Assembly (NCBI GenBank): GCA_903840435.1
Contig: CAIMFV010000046.1
Location: forward strand, 46,557 to 110,556
Length of the DNA: 64,000 nucleotides
Direction: 5' to 3'
DNA from: an uncultured Caulobacterales bacterium
GTDB lineage: Bacteria; Pseudomonadota; Alphaproteobacteria; Caulobacterales; Caulobacteraceae
Below the pieces are notes generated by a model. That model had not been told where the DNA came from. It did no database searches and saw only the letters and a list, made by a program, of their open reading frames with translations. Each line of letters begins with the position of its first letter. Positions within the stretch are counted from its first letter, which is position 1. The translations under genes and the position numbers were made by a program. This document shows positions 17,117 through 25,268 of this stretch, in pieces.

Positions 17117-18448
17117 TCAAGCCGTGGCGCAATAGGTGGTCAGGGTGTCGACCATATAGTCAATCGCCGCGCCATCGAGCCCTGGATAGAGCCCTATCCA
17201 GAACGAATCGCGCATCACCTTATCGGACTGGGTCAGGGGACCTGCCACCCGGAACGGGCGATCCAACATATAGGGCTGGCGCGCCAGATTGCCGCCGAAC
17301 AGCAATCGCGTCCCGATGCGCTTGGCGTTCAGATGTTGAACAAGAGCATCGCGGCTGAGACCCGAGCCATCGCGCACCGTCATTAAAAAGCCAAACCAAG
17401 ACGGGTCTGACCCCGGCGCGGCTTTCGGCAAAATGATCCGATCGGACAGAGGCTCAAGTCCTTGGGAAAGGCGGGCAAAATTTTTCTTCCGCGCCGCGAT
17501 AAAGGCTTCAAGATGGTCGAGTTGCGCGAGCCCCACCGCAGCCTGCATATCGGTAATCTTTAAATTGAAGCCCAGGTGGGAATAGGTGAACTTGTGGTCA
17601 TAGCCTGGAGGAAGCTCCCCCAGGGTCCAGCCAAACCGGCGATTGCAGGTATTGTCCTGGCCGGGAGCGCAATAACAGTCCCTTCCCCAGTCGCGAAAGG
17701 CTTCGGCAGCACGGCGCAGGATCGGGTCTTGGGTATAGACCGCGCCCCCCTCGCCCATGGTGATGTGGTGGGCCGGATAAAAGCTCAATGTCGCCAGATC
17801 ACCAAAACCGCCCACATGGCGCCCATTGACCGTGGTTCCCAGCGCATCACAGCAATCCTCGACCAAAAAGAGATCGCGGTCCTTGGCGAGCTTGGCGATT
17901 TTCTCGACCTCGAAGGGATTGCCGAGCGTGTGGGCGGCCATGATGGCGCGGGTCTTCGGCGTAATCGCCGCCTCGACCGCCTCGGCGGTCAGGTTGTAGG
18001 TCTCAAGGTCGATATCGACAAAGACCGGGGTCAGGCCCGCTAGCAGGCTTGGATTGACGGTGGTTGGAAAGCCCGCCGCCGCCGTGATCACCTCATCGCC
18101 GGGCTTTAACCGTCGCTCGCCGAGCAGGGGCGAGGTGAGTGCAAATAGGGCCAACAGATTGGCAGACGAGCCGGAATTGGCGGTCAGCGCGTAGCGAACG
18201 CCCACGCGCTTGGCCAGCCTCTGCTCAAAGGCTGTGTTGAACCGACCCGTTGTCAGCCAAAAATCGAGCGCTGAGTCGACCAGAGCGCACATGTCACTGG
18301 CCTCAAAGACCCGTCCATTCACCGGCGCAGCCGAGCGCGTCGGATCAAAACTTGGCCTTGCATGGGCCGCAGCATGATATTCCGCCACCAAGGCCATGAT
18401 GTCGGCCCGAATGTCGGCCGGCTTGCGTATAGGCGTGTCCAAACTCAC
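17117..18448 (-). CDS. rfbH: CDP-6-deoxy-4-keto-glucose 3-dehydrase (E1, PMP and 2Fe-2S)
   Basis: 443 residues. This DegT-like enzyme has His where transaminases have the PLP lysine (YPAHHITMGEGG), the hallmark of the PMP-dependent 3-dehydrase DdhC/AscC/RfbH. The 2Fe-2S ligands of that enzyme follow C-x57-C-x-C-x7-C; counting from the second Cys of VEDCC to CYC and on to the Cys before NRRF gives exactly this spacing. It removes the C3 hydroxyl of CDP-4-keto-6-deoxyglucose and needs an iron-sulfur flavin reductase (RfbI/DdhD), not seen here. GTG at 18448 is chosen because GGAAGG lies 4 nt upstream and the start overlaps the rfbF stop as GTGA. Confidence 0.93.
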   Translation of the reverse strand: MSLDTPIRKPADIRADIMALVAEYHAAAHARPSFDPTRSAAPVNGRVFEASDMCALVDSALDFWLTTGRFNTAFEQRLAKRVGVRYALTANSGSSANLLALFALTSPLLGERRLKPGDEVITAAAGFPTTVNPSLLAGLTPVFVDIDLETYNLTAEAVEAAITPKTRAIMAAHTLGNPFEVEKIAKLAKDRDLFLVEDCCDALGTTVNGRHVGGFGDLATLSFYPAHHITMGEGGAVYTQDPILRRAAEAFRDWGRDCYCAPGQDNTCNRRFGWTLGELPPGYDHKFTYSHLGFNLKITDMQAAVGLAQLDHLEAFIAARKKNFARLSQGLEPLSDRIILPKAAPGSDPSWFGFLMTVRDGSGLSRDALVQHLNAKRIGTRLLFGGNLARQPYMLDRPFRVAGPLTQSDKVMRDSFWIGLYPGLDGAAIDYMVDTLTTYCATA

Positions 18449-19215
18449 CAAACCTTCCAACTGGCGGCGCCAGTAGCCCACCGTGTCTCTAAGACCCGCT
18501 TATCGCGCAAGGTATCCATCGGCTGCCAAAAGCCATGGTGGAAAAACGCTTTCATCTCGCCGTCGCGCGCCAGCCCCTCCATCGGACCATGCTCGAACAC
18601 CGTCTCGTCATCCACGAGCCGCTCCGCCACCTTGGGCGACAGGAGAAAGAAGCCGCCATTGATCCAACCGGATTCGTGCTCGGGTTTTTCTTGAAAGCCA
18701 ACCACCTGGTCGCCGTCGAGGGTGAGGGCGCCAAAGCGGGCCATGGGGTGAACCGCGGTGACCGTCGCCTGCTTGCCGTGAGCCTGATGAAAAGCGAGCT
18801 GGGCCGACAAATCAATATCCGCCAAGCCGTCGCCATAGGTAAAGGCAAACACCTCTTCATTGGCGACCAGAGGCATGATACGCTTTAGTCGCCCGCCGGT
18901 CATGCTGTCGAGCCCTGTATCGATCAAGGTCACCCGCCACGGCTCGGCCGAGGCGCGGTGCACTTCCATCCGATTTGCCACCAAGTCGAAGGTGACGTCG
19001 GACATATGCATGAAATAGTTCGAGAAATACTCTTTCACCACATAGCCGAGATAGCCAAGGCAGATGATAAAATCATTATGGCCATAATGGCTGTAGGTCT
19101 TCATGATGTGCCACAAAATCGGACGACCACCGATCTCGACCATGGGCTTTGGCCGCGTCACCACCTCTTCCGCCAGTCGCGTTCCAAGTCCGCCGGCTAG
19201 GATCACAACCTTCAT
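18445..19215 (-). CDS. rfbF: Glucose-1-phosphate cytidylyltransferase
   Basis: 256 residues, the expected length. The N-terminal LAGGLGTRLAEEVVTRPKPM is the nucleotide-binding signature of sugar-phosphate nucleotidyltransferases, and IGGRPILWHIMKTYSHYG and FAFTYGDGLADID match the RfbF/DdhA subgroup. It makes CDP-glucose from CTP and glucose-1-phosphate, the first step to CDP-3,6-dideoxyhexoses. ATG at 19215 is preceded by GAGAGGGG. It is coupled to rfbH by a 4-nt overlap. CDP-glucose 4,6-dehydratase, the intermediate enzyme, is not adjacent as it is in enteric loci. Confidence 0.95.
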   Translation of the reverse strand: MKVVILAGGLGTRLAEEVVTRPKPMVEIGGRPILWHIMKTYSHYGHNDFIICLGYLGYVVKEYFSNYFMHMSDVTFDLVANRMEVHRASAEPWRVTLIDTGLDSMTGGRLKRIMPLVANEEVFAFTYGDGLADIDLSAQLAFHQAHGKQATVTAVHPMARFGALTLDGDQVVGFQEKPEHESGWINGGFFLLSPKVAERLVDDETVFEHGPMEGLARDGEMKAFFHHGFWQPMDTLRDKRVLETRWATGAASWKVW

Positions 19216-19278
19216 GCGTCCGCCCCTCTCGAATCACGCCCTGCCGTTGCACCTTATGCGCCGGGCGTCTGTCGAACA

Positions 19279-20319
19279 CTAGGTCGCCAAGGGGGCCCGG
19301 GTCCAGCGCAAGTCCGGATCAAGTTCGCCCATCACCATGGCCGCGTTCAAGGCCTTAAGCCGAATAAAGTGAGGGTCGTCAAACCTTAGACCCTTTAATC
19401 CCCCGCTGCGTAAAAAGCTTGCCACCTCGGCTATGCCGGCGGCCAGGGTCCAGCGGGGGGCAAAGCCTGGAAGTCCGGTCAAGGCCTTGGTGAAAGAAAC
19501 GCGGTAAGACCTCGGATCAGGCCCGGCCGCCCCGGTGATGCTGAGGCTCGCTTCGGGAAAGGCTTGAGCGACGAGGGCTGCTATGGCGTGGACCTGATAA
19601 TTGGCGTCGTCGCGACCAATATTGAAGGCCTGATTATGCACCGCCTGGCGTGGCGCGACTGCCGCGCAAAGGGCTGCCTGGGCAATGTCTTCAATATGCA
19701 CCAAAGGTCGCCAGGGCGTGCCATCGGACATGACCAAGATGCGCCCATCACACCACGCCCCGCCTGCGAGATTATTGACCACCAGATCAAACCGGGGGCT
19801 GGGCCCGACGCCAAAGGCGGTGGCGTTGCGCATATAGACCGGTGAAAACGCGTCATCGGCGAGGGCGCCAAGCCCCGCCTCGGTCTCCACCTTAGAACGG
19901 GCATAGGCCGAGACAGGCTGAAAGCGCGCGCTTTCGTCGAGCAGGCCCCCATCGGCAGCGTCCACCCCATAGATCGAGCAGGATGAGGCGAAGACGAAAC
20001 GGCCAATGCCGACGGACTTGGCCAGCCGCGCCAGCCGCAGCGAGGCGTCGCGATTAATCGCCTCGGTCAACCCAGGATTAAGCGCGCCCATCGGATCATT
20101 GGAAAGCGCCGCAAGATGGATAATCGCATCCACGCCGCGCAGATCGTCTGCCTGGACATCGCGGATATCGCCGCGCATCTGGCGAAGCTTGGCGTGGGTA
20201 AACGGCTCACCCCCAAAATATTCCGCATCCAGCCCGACCACCTGATGGCCCGCCTGGAGCGCCTGGCGCGTGGCCACCCGACCAATATAGCCGCAATGAC
20301 CGGTAATCAGAATCTGCAT
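19279..20319 (-). CDS. Nucleotide-sugar SDR upstream of rfbF (SNDP subgroup)
   Basis: 346 residues from ATG at 20319; a longer frame to 20391 adds 24 unlikely residues. Extended SDR motifs are GHCGYIG, HLAALSNDPMG, ASSCSIYG and YARSK (YxxxK). It shares the SNDP motif with the SDR at 7885-8883. The position directly upstream of rfbF and rfbH suggests action on a CDP-4-keto-deoxysugar, for instance as a 4-reductase giving the final dideoxyhexose. It does not show the N-terminus of a typical RfbG 4,6-dehydratase (GHTGFKGSWL), so I do not call it that. Confidence 0.8.
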   Translation of the reverse strand: MQILITGHCGYIGRVATRQALQAGHQVVGLDAEYFGGEPFTHAKLRQMRGDIRDVQADDLRGVDAIIHLAALSNDPMGALNPGLTEAINRDASLRLARLAKSVGIGRFVFASSCSIYGVDAADGGLLDESARFQPVSAYARSKVETEAGLGALADDAFSPVYMRNATAFGVGPSPRFDLVVNNLAGGAWCDGRILVMSDGTPWRPLVHIEDIAQAALCAAVAPRQAVHNQAFNIGRDDANYQVHAIAALVAQAFPEASLSITGAAGPDPRSYRVSFTKALTGLPGFAPRWTLAAGIAEVASFLRSGGLKGLRFDDPHFIRLKALNAAMVMGELDPDLRWTRAPLAT

Positions 20320-20409
20320 GGGCTCAATTCGCCAAATGTCTGTCGGCAGAAGGGTTAGACGAAGCGACCGTGCAACGCTACCCCGTCGCACGCCTGCCCT
20401 GCTCGCGCT

Positions 20410-21021
20410 TCAGTCGAAAATTTGGCAAACGAGGTCAAGATGGGTCTCTAGCAGCGCGTTTCGGTCAGACCACGGAAACTCGGGCATGGTCAGCCAAAGC
20501 GACACGAGCCCATGCAGTGCCGCCCAGCCGCTTTGCGCCTTCAGCTCACACTCTGGCCGTGAGTAACGCGATTTCAGCACCTCCACCACCTGATCGCGAT
20601 AGAGCGAAAAGGTTTCTAGCCCGGCGCTGTGCGGTTGGGCGTCCGGCGTCTTCGACCCTGCGTCGCCGCCCGACATGAAGGCGATTTTATAAGCGTCGGG
20701 GTTTTCCAGTCCAAAGCGGATATAGGCCTGCGCGAGTGCACGCATCATAAGCGGCGTGGGAGGTCCGGAGCCCAAGGCCCGCATCCGGTCGGCGAGGGTT
20801 TGAAACGCGCGCGCGCACACCTCATCCAACAGGTCCTGCTTGGTGGCGAAGTGGGCATAGAGACTGGGTTGGGAAATGCCAACCTGAGCGGCGATCTGGC
20901 GCGTGGTGACGGCCGAAACGCCGCGCTCTGCAAAGAGTTGCAGCGCCGCAGCCAGGATATCCTCGCGACGGTTGCGTCCTCCCGACGGTTGCGCACTCGG
21001 AACTTTGGACGGTCTGGCCAT
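20410..21021 (-). CDS. TetR-family repressor of the RND operon
   Basis: 203 residues from ATG at 21021. The N-terminal helix-turn-helix is clear (ILAAALQLFAERGVSAVTTR, then GISQPSLYAHFATKQDLLDE), and the rest is the helical ligand-binding and dimer domain, of the TetR_C_33-like kind found in such regulators (FGLENPDAYKIAFM). It is divergent from a tripartite RND efflux operon across 78 nt that hold a tandem palindrome, so it very probably represses that operon and itself until a toxic ligand binds. Ligand unknown. Confidence 0.9.
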   Translation of the reverse strand: MARPSKVPSAQPSGGRNRREDILAAALQLFAERGVSAVTTRQIAAQVGISQPSLYAHFATKQDLLDEVCARAFQTLADRMRALGSGPPTPLMMRALAQAYIRFGLENPDAYKIAFMSGGDAGSKTPDAQPHSAGLETFSLYRDQVVEVLKSRYSRPECELKAQSGWAALHGLVSLWLTMPEFPWSDRNALLETHLDLVCQIFD

Positions 21022-21050
21022 GTTTAACGCGTCACTTGAAACAATAGCGG

Positions 21051-21096
21051 TTGACAGCGGGCATTTTCCTATCAACGATAGGCTATCAATGATAGG
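21051..21096. promoter_or_regulatory. RND promoter -35 and tandem palindromic TetR operator
   Basis: TTGACA at 21051-21056 is a consensus -35 for the plus strand. From 21068 a palindrome CCTATC-AAC-GATAGG (to 21082) is followed at once by CTATC-AAT-GATAG (21083-21095), so CTATCAA recurs with a 14-bp step. Two abutting dyads over the expected -10 and start region would let the divergent TetR protein block RND transcription. The dyads end 4 nt before the first ATG of the operon, so they lie in its leader or promoter, not in a coding region. Confidence 0.8.
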
Positions 21097-21099
21097 CCC

Positions 21100-22197
21100 A
21101 TGATGACCCCGTTCAAAGCCTTTCTTCGCATCAGCACGGCGATCGCCACACTCGGCACAACGGTGGCGCTCCTCGGCTGCGCGCCCAAGCCGGTCAAGCC
21201 GCCTGCTTCAGCCCTGTCCGTCGGAGCGTTTTTGGTGGCTGCGCCAAATGGCGATGTGGCTGTGCATGTGGCGGGGACGGTGCACTACCGCCGAGAAATG
21301 GCGTTGTCTTTTCGTATTCCAGGCGTTCTCACGCGGCTCGCGGTCGATGACGGGGATGCCATCGCCAAGGGTCGGCTGATTGCAGCGCTCGATTCCACCG
21401 ATGTCGCCGCCCGACTGGCCCGGGCCGACGCCGATCTGGACCGTGCCCAACGGGATTTGGACCGTCTGCAAGGCTTGGTGGAGAAGGGTGCGATCAGCCG
21501 CCAACAGTTCGAAGCCCAACAAACCGGCCTCGCCGATGCTAAGGCGGCGCGGCAGTCGGCGGCCTTTGATCGCAAATGGGCCGATCTTGTCGCGCCAAGT
21601 TCAGGCGTCATCCTGCATCGGGTGGCGCAAGCGGGCGAAGTTGTCCAACCCGGTCAGGCCATTGTGTTGATGGCCGACGCCACCAGCCCCATGGTGGTGC
21701 GGGCGCCCATATCTGACCGAGACATAACCGGACTGAGCCTTGGCAAGCCGGTGCGCATCAGCCTTTCGGCCCTGCCGGGCAAAACCTTTATCGGTCACAT
21801 TACCCGCATCGGACAGTCCGCCTCCAGCGATACGGGACAGATCGACATTGAGGCCGCCCTCCCCACCATCCCAGGCGTGCGCAGCGGCATGTTGGCTGAG
21901 CTTGACATGGTGCGCCATGCGCCCGGCCAGGAGGGGGTTTCCCGCCTTCCCGCCGAGGCGGTTTTGGAAGTTAATGGCGAACGGGCATTTGTCTGGCGGG
22001 TGGACGCGGGCAAGGCGCATCGGGTCGAGGTTAGGTTTTCAGGCTTTGATGGCGACTTCGCGCTGATTGGCGGCCTTGCGCCCGGCGATCAAGTGATCAC
22101 GGCAGGCGCGGGCTTTGTCACCGAGGGTCAAGCGGTGCACGTCGTTGGATCGGTCGGCGGCCAGCCCCATCCTTCAGGGGATCTCACGGGCGAATGA
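21100..22197 (+). CDS. RND efflux periplasmic adaptor (membrane fusion lipoprotein)
   Basis: 365 residues. A lipoprotein signal peptide ends at LLGC, giving an acylated Cys near residue 27. The mature part has the HlyD/AcrA order: half lipoyl motif (FRIPGVLTRLAVDDGDAIAKG), coiled-coil hairpin (LARADADLDRAQRDLDRLQG), second half lipoyl (APSSGVILHRVAQAGEVVQPGQ), beta-barrel and membrane-proximal domains. It links the inner-membrane pump to the outer-membrane channel encoded next. The start is either of the adjacent ATGs at 21100 and 21103; AGG lies 7 nt before the second. It overlaps the pump gene by ATGA. Confidence 0.92.
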   Translation: MMTPFKAFLRISTAIATLGTTVALLGCAPKPVKPPASALSVGAFLVAAPNGDVAVHVAGTVHYRREMALSFRIPGVLTRLAVDDGDAIAKGRLIAALDSTDVAARLARADADLDRAQRDLDRLQGLVEKGAISRQQFEAQQTGLADAKAARQSAAFDRKWADLVAPSSGVILHRVAQAGEVVQPGQAIVLMADATSPMVVRAPISDRDITGLSLGKPVRISLSALPGKTFIGHITRIGQSASSDTGQIDIEAALPTIPGVRSGMLAELDMVRHAPGQEGVSRLPAEAVLEVNGERAFVWRVDAGKAHRVEVRFSGFDGDFALIGGLAPGDQVITAGAGFVTEGQAVHVVGSVGGQPHPSGDLTGE

Positions 22198-25100
22198 CCC
22201 TGAACCCAGCGATTTTCTTTGTTCGACGCTGGCAGTTCACCCTGCTGGCTTGCGCGCTCTTGGCGATTTTGGGGCTGAGTTCGTTTCTCTCCATCCCCAA
22301 GTCAGAAGACCCGCATTTCCCCGTGCCGTTTGTTTTGGTCCGCGCCGTCCTGCCGGGCGCAACGCCGCAAGAAATGGAGCAGCTTGTCGCCAAACCGATT
22401 GAGGACGCAGTCGACGGTTTGGATGATGTGAAGGCAGTTGCCTCAACCAATGGCGATGGGTTTAGCGTCATCCAGGTTGAGTTCACCTGGAATGTCGACG
22501 CCGAACGCAAATATGATCAGGTGGTGCGCGAGGTGAACAGCCTCAGAGGCGCATTGCCGCAAGGGATAACGCGGCTCGACGTCGAGCGGTTCCGCACCAC
22601 CAATGTCGCCTTTTTCCAAGTAGCGCTGACCAGCGACACCTTGCCGGACCGACGCCTAGAAAAGGTAGCGCACCGCTTGCGCGAACGCCTTAATCGCATC
22701 CCAGGCGTAAGAGAGGCCAAATATTGGGGGGCGGCGCCATCGCAGGTGCGGGTGGCCCTCGACCTTGGCAAGCTGGCCAGTTTGAAGCTCCCCGCTACAG
22801 CAGTTGCCGATGCCTTGCGGGCGGCGGGAGCAGAGGCCCCCATCGGCGCCATTCACGCCGGGGATCGGCGCTTCGACGTCAAGGCTGACGGCGCGTTCAA
22901 GTCCATCGACCGGATCAAAGACGTTGCGGTCGCCAGCCAGAACGGACGGGTGGTGCGGGTGGCCGACATTGCCGAGGTGGGGTGGGACACGGACGAGCCT
23001 CACCACCTAACTTGGTTCAATGGCAAGCGCGCAGTCTTTGTCACCGCCACCCAAAAGGACGGCGCCGACGTTACCGATGTTACTGCGGCTATTCGTGACG
23101 CCTTGGATGGCTACGAAAAGACCTTGCCCGGCGGGGTGAAGATGGAGCGGGGCTTTTTCCAGGCTGAAAACGTCAATCACCGTCTGCATGGCCTCTATCG
23201 CGACTTTGCCATAGCGCTGGCCCTGGTGCTGATCACACTTTTGCCGCTTGGCCTGCGCGCGGGCGTCATCGTGATGATTTCAATCCCGCTCTCTCTTTTG
23301 ATCGGGCTGAGCGCTTTGGAAGCTTTTGGCTTTAGTCTGAACCAACTCTCCATTGCCGGCTTTGTCTTGGCCCTGGGCCTGTTGGTCGACGATTCCATCG
23401 TCGTGACGGAAAACATCGCCAGACGCCTGCGCGAGGGCGAGGATCGCACCACAGCCGCCATTCGCGGCGCAGAGCAGATTTTTCTGGCGGTGGCGGGCTG
23501 TACCGCCTGCCTGATGCTGGCATTCCTGCCGTTGATGGCGCTGCCGGAAGGCTCCGGCGCCTATATTCGTTCCTTGCCGGTAAGCGTCTTAAGCACCATC
23601 GCTGCCTCCTTCATCGTCGCCATGAGCGTCATCCCCTTCCTCGCCTCGCGCCTCCTTCCCCTGCACGAGCCCGAGGGCGGCAATCGCATCTTGCAAGCGA
23701 TCAATCGGGGTATTCACGGCATCTATCGGCCGATCCTTCATTTTGCCCTCGGACGTCCGCGGCCAGCCCTGGCGGCGCTGTTGGGCCTTTGTCTGCTGGC
23801 CGTCCCATTGGTCGCGGTCATGGGGTCGAGCCTCTTCCCCCCTGCTGAAACTCCGGAATTTCTCATTCGAATTGAAATGCCAAAGGGAACGGCCCTGCGG
23901 GAGACGGCCAAGGCCCTGCATTTTGTTGAGCAAAGGCTCGCCCAACGCCAACCCACCGTGAAGTGGTATGCGTCCAATCTTGGGCGGGGGAATCCGCAGA
24001 TCTTCTACAATGTCAGCCAGGTCGAGGCCGACCCCTCCTATGCCGAGGTGTTCGTTGGACTGAAGGCCTGGATACCGGGCGAGAGCGAAAGGCTGCTCGA
24101 CGCTTTGCGCGCCGAAACCGCCGCCTATCCGGGCGCGAAGATCAAGTTTGAAACCTTTTCCAACGGCCCTCCCATTGAGGCGCCGATCGCCATCCGCATC
24201 TCCGGCGACGATATCGGCGTGCTCAAATCCTTGGCGGCGCAGGCGGAGGCGGTACTTCGCGCCACGCCGGGAACCCGCGACATTGATAATCCCGTCCGCG
24301 TCGACCGGACCGACCTCAATCTTGGCCTCGACGCCGCCAAGGCTGCGGCCCTGGGGGTAGCGCCCGGCGCGGCGCGGCGGGTGGCGCGGCTGGCGCTTTC
24401 GGGTGAAGAGGCGGCGCGCTTCCGCGATCCCGATGGCGACGACTATCCGGTGACGGTTCGCTTGCCCTTGACCCGCGACGCCTCGGCGCCCCGCAATGAA
24501 CTGGCGGCGCTTGGCCAGATGTTCGTGCCGACCGGCAAGGGCGGTTCAACGGCGCTCTCCACCCTCTCCTCCCCCTATCTGCAATCGAGCCCGTCTGCCA
24601 TCAACCGGTATAACCGGCTAAGGACAGTAACGGTTTCATCCTGGGTCCAGACGGGGGGTCTGACCTCGAAAATCACCGAAACCGTGGTCAATCGCCTGAA
24701 GCAGGAGCTCAACCTGCCGCCCGGCTATAGCCTGTCGCTCGGTGGCGAGGCCGAAGCCCAATCGCGCAGCTTTTCAGGCCTGGGCTCTGCGATTGCCGTG
24801 GCCGTACTTGGGATCATGGCGGTGCTGGTGCTGGAGTTTGGCAAGTTTCGCACCGCCGCCGTCGTGGCGGGCATCATCCCCTTTGGCGTATTTGGCGCCA
24901 TCCTTGCCCTTTGGATGACCGGAAATTCGCTCTCCTTCACTGCCAGCATCGGCATTGTGGCGCTGATCGGGATTGAGATTAAAAACTCGATCCTGTTGGT
25001 GGACTTTACCGAACAGTTGCGCGCCGAAGGGGTTGGGCTGCGTGAGGCGATTGAGCGCTCGGGCGAGGTGCGCTTTCTGCCGGTGCTCTTGACCTCGGTC

Positions 25101-25268
25101 ACCGCCATTGGCGGGCTCTTGCCCTTAGCGATTGAACATTCAGGCCTCTATTCCCCCCTCGCCATCGCCATTATCGGTGGGCTGGTCGCCTCAACCCTTT
25201 TGTCGCGTATTGCCACGCCCGTCATGTATTGGCTGGTCAGCGGCGCGGACAAGGCAACAGCCCAATGA
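22194..25268 (+). CDS. RND efflux pump permease (AcrB/HAE-like)
   Basis: 1024 residues, typical for the RND pump subunit: twelve membrane segments with two large periplasmic loops. Proton-relay residues are in place: adjacent Asp pair in LLVDDSIVVTENIARRL (TM4) and Lys in GIEIKNSILLVDF (TM10). These match hydrophobe/amphiphile exporters, not heavy-metal CusA types. N-terminal SIPKSEDPHFPVPFV and the late GVFGAILALW segment are also family-like. The middle gene of a three-gene operon with coupled starts at both ends. The substrate range cannot be predicted, but TetR control suggests an inducible pump for a toxic organic compound. Confidence 0.95.
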   Translation: MTLNPAIFFVRRWQFTLLACALLAILGLSSFLSIPKSEDPHFPVPFVLVRAVLPGATPQEMEQLVAKPIEDAVDGLDDVKAVASTNGDGFSVIQVEFTWNVDAERKYDQVVREVNSLRGALPQGITRLDVERFRTTNVAFFQVALTSDTLPDRRLEKVAHRLRERLNRIPGVREAKYWGAAPSQVRVALDLGKLASLKLPATAVADALRAAGAEAPIGAIHAGDRRFDVKADGAFKSIDRIKDVAVASQNGRVVRVADIAEVGWDTDEPHHLTWFNGKRAVFVTATQKDGADVTDVTAAIRDALDGYEKTLPGGVKMERGFFQAENVNHRLHGLYRDFAIALALVLITLLPLGLRAGVIVMISIPLSLLIGLSALEAFGFSLNQLSIAGFVLALGLLVDDSIVVTENIARRLREGEDRTTAAIRGAEQIFLAVAGCTACLMLAFLPLMALPEGSGAYIRSLPVSVLSTIAASFIVAMSVIPFLASRLLPLHEPEGGNRILQAINRGIHGIYRPILHFALGRPRPALAALLGLCLLAVPLVAVMGSSLFPPAETPEFLIRIEMPKGTALRETAKALHFVEQRLAQRQPTVKWYASNLGRGNPQIFYNVSQVEADPSYAEVFVGLKAWIPGESERLLDALRAETAAYPGAKIKFETFSNGPPIEAPIAIRISGDDIGVLKSLAAQAEAVLRATPGTRDIDNPVRVDRTDLNLGLDAAKAAALGVAPGAARRVARLALSGEEAARFRDPDGDDYPVTVRLPLTRDASAPRNELAALGQMFVPTGKGGSTALSTLSSPYLQSSPSAINRYNRLRTVTVSSWVQTGGLTSKITETVVNRLKQELNLPPGYSLSLGGEAEAQSRSFSGLGSAIAVAVLGIMAVLVLEFGKFRTAAVVAGIIPFGVFGAILALWMTGNSLSFTASIGIVALIGIEIKNSILLVDFTEQLRAEGVGLREAIERSGEVRFLPVLLTSVTAIGGLLPLAIEHSGLYSPLAIAIIGGLVASTLLSRIATPVMYWLVSGADKATAQ

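Noticed and set aside
19279..20319. CDP-glucose 4,6-dehydratase (RfbG) reading of the SDR before rfbF
   Set aside because: The N-terminus and motifs are those of the SNDP SDR group; RfbG's typical opening is missing.
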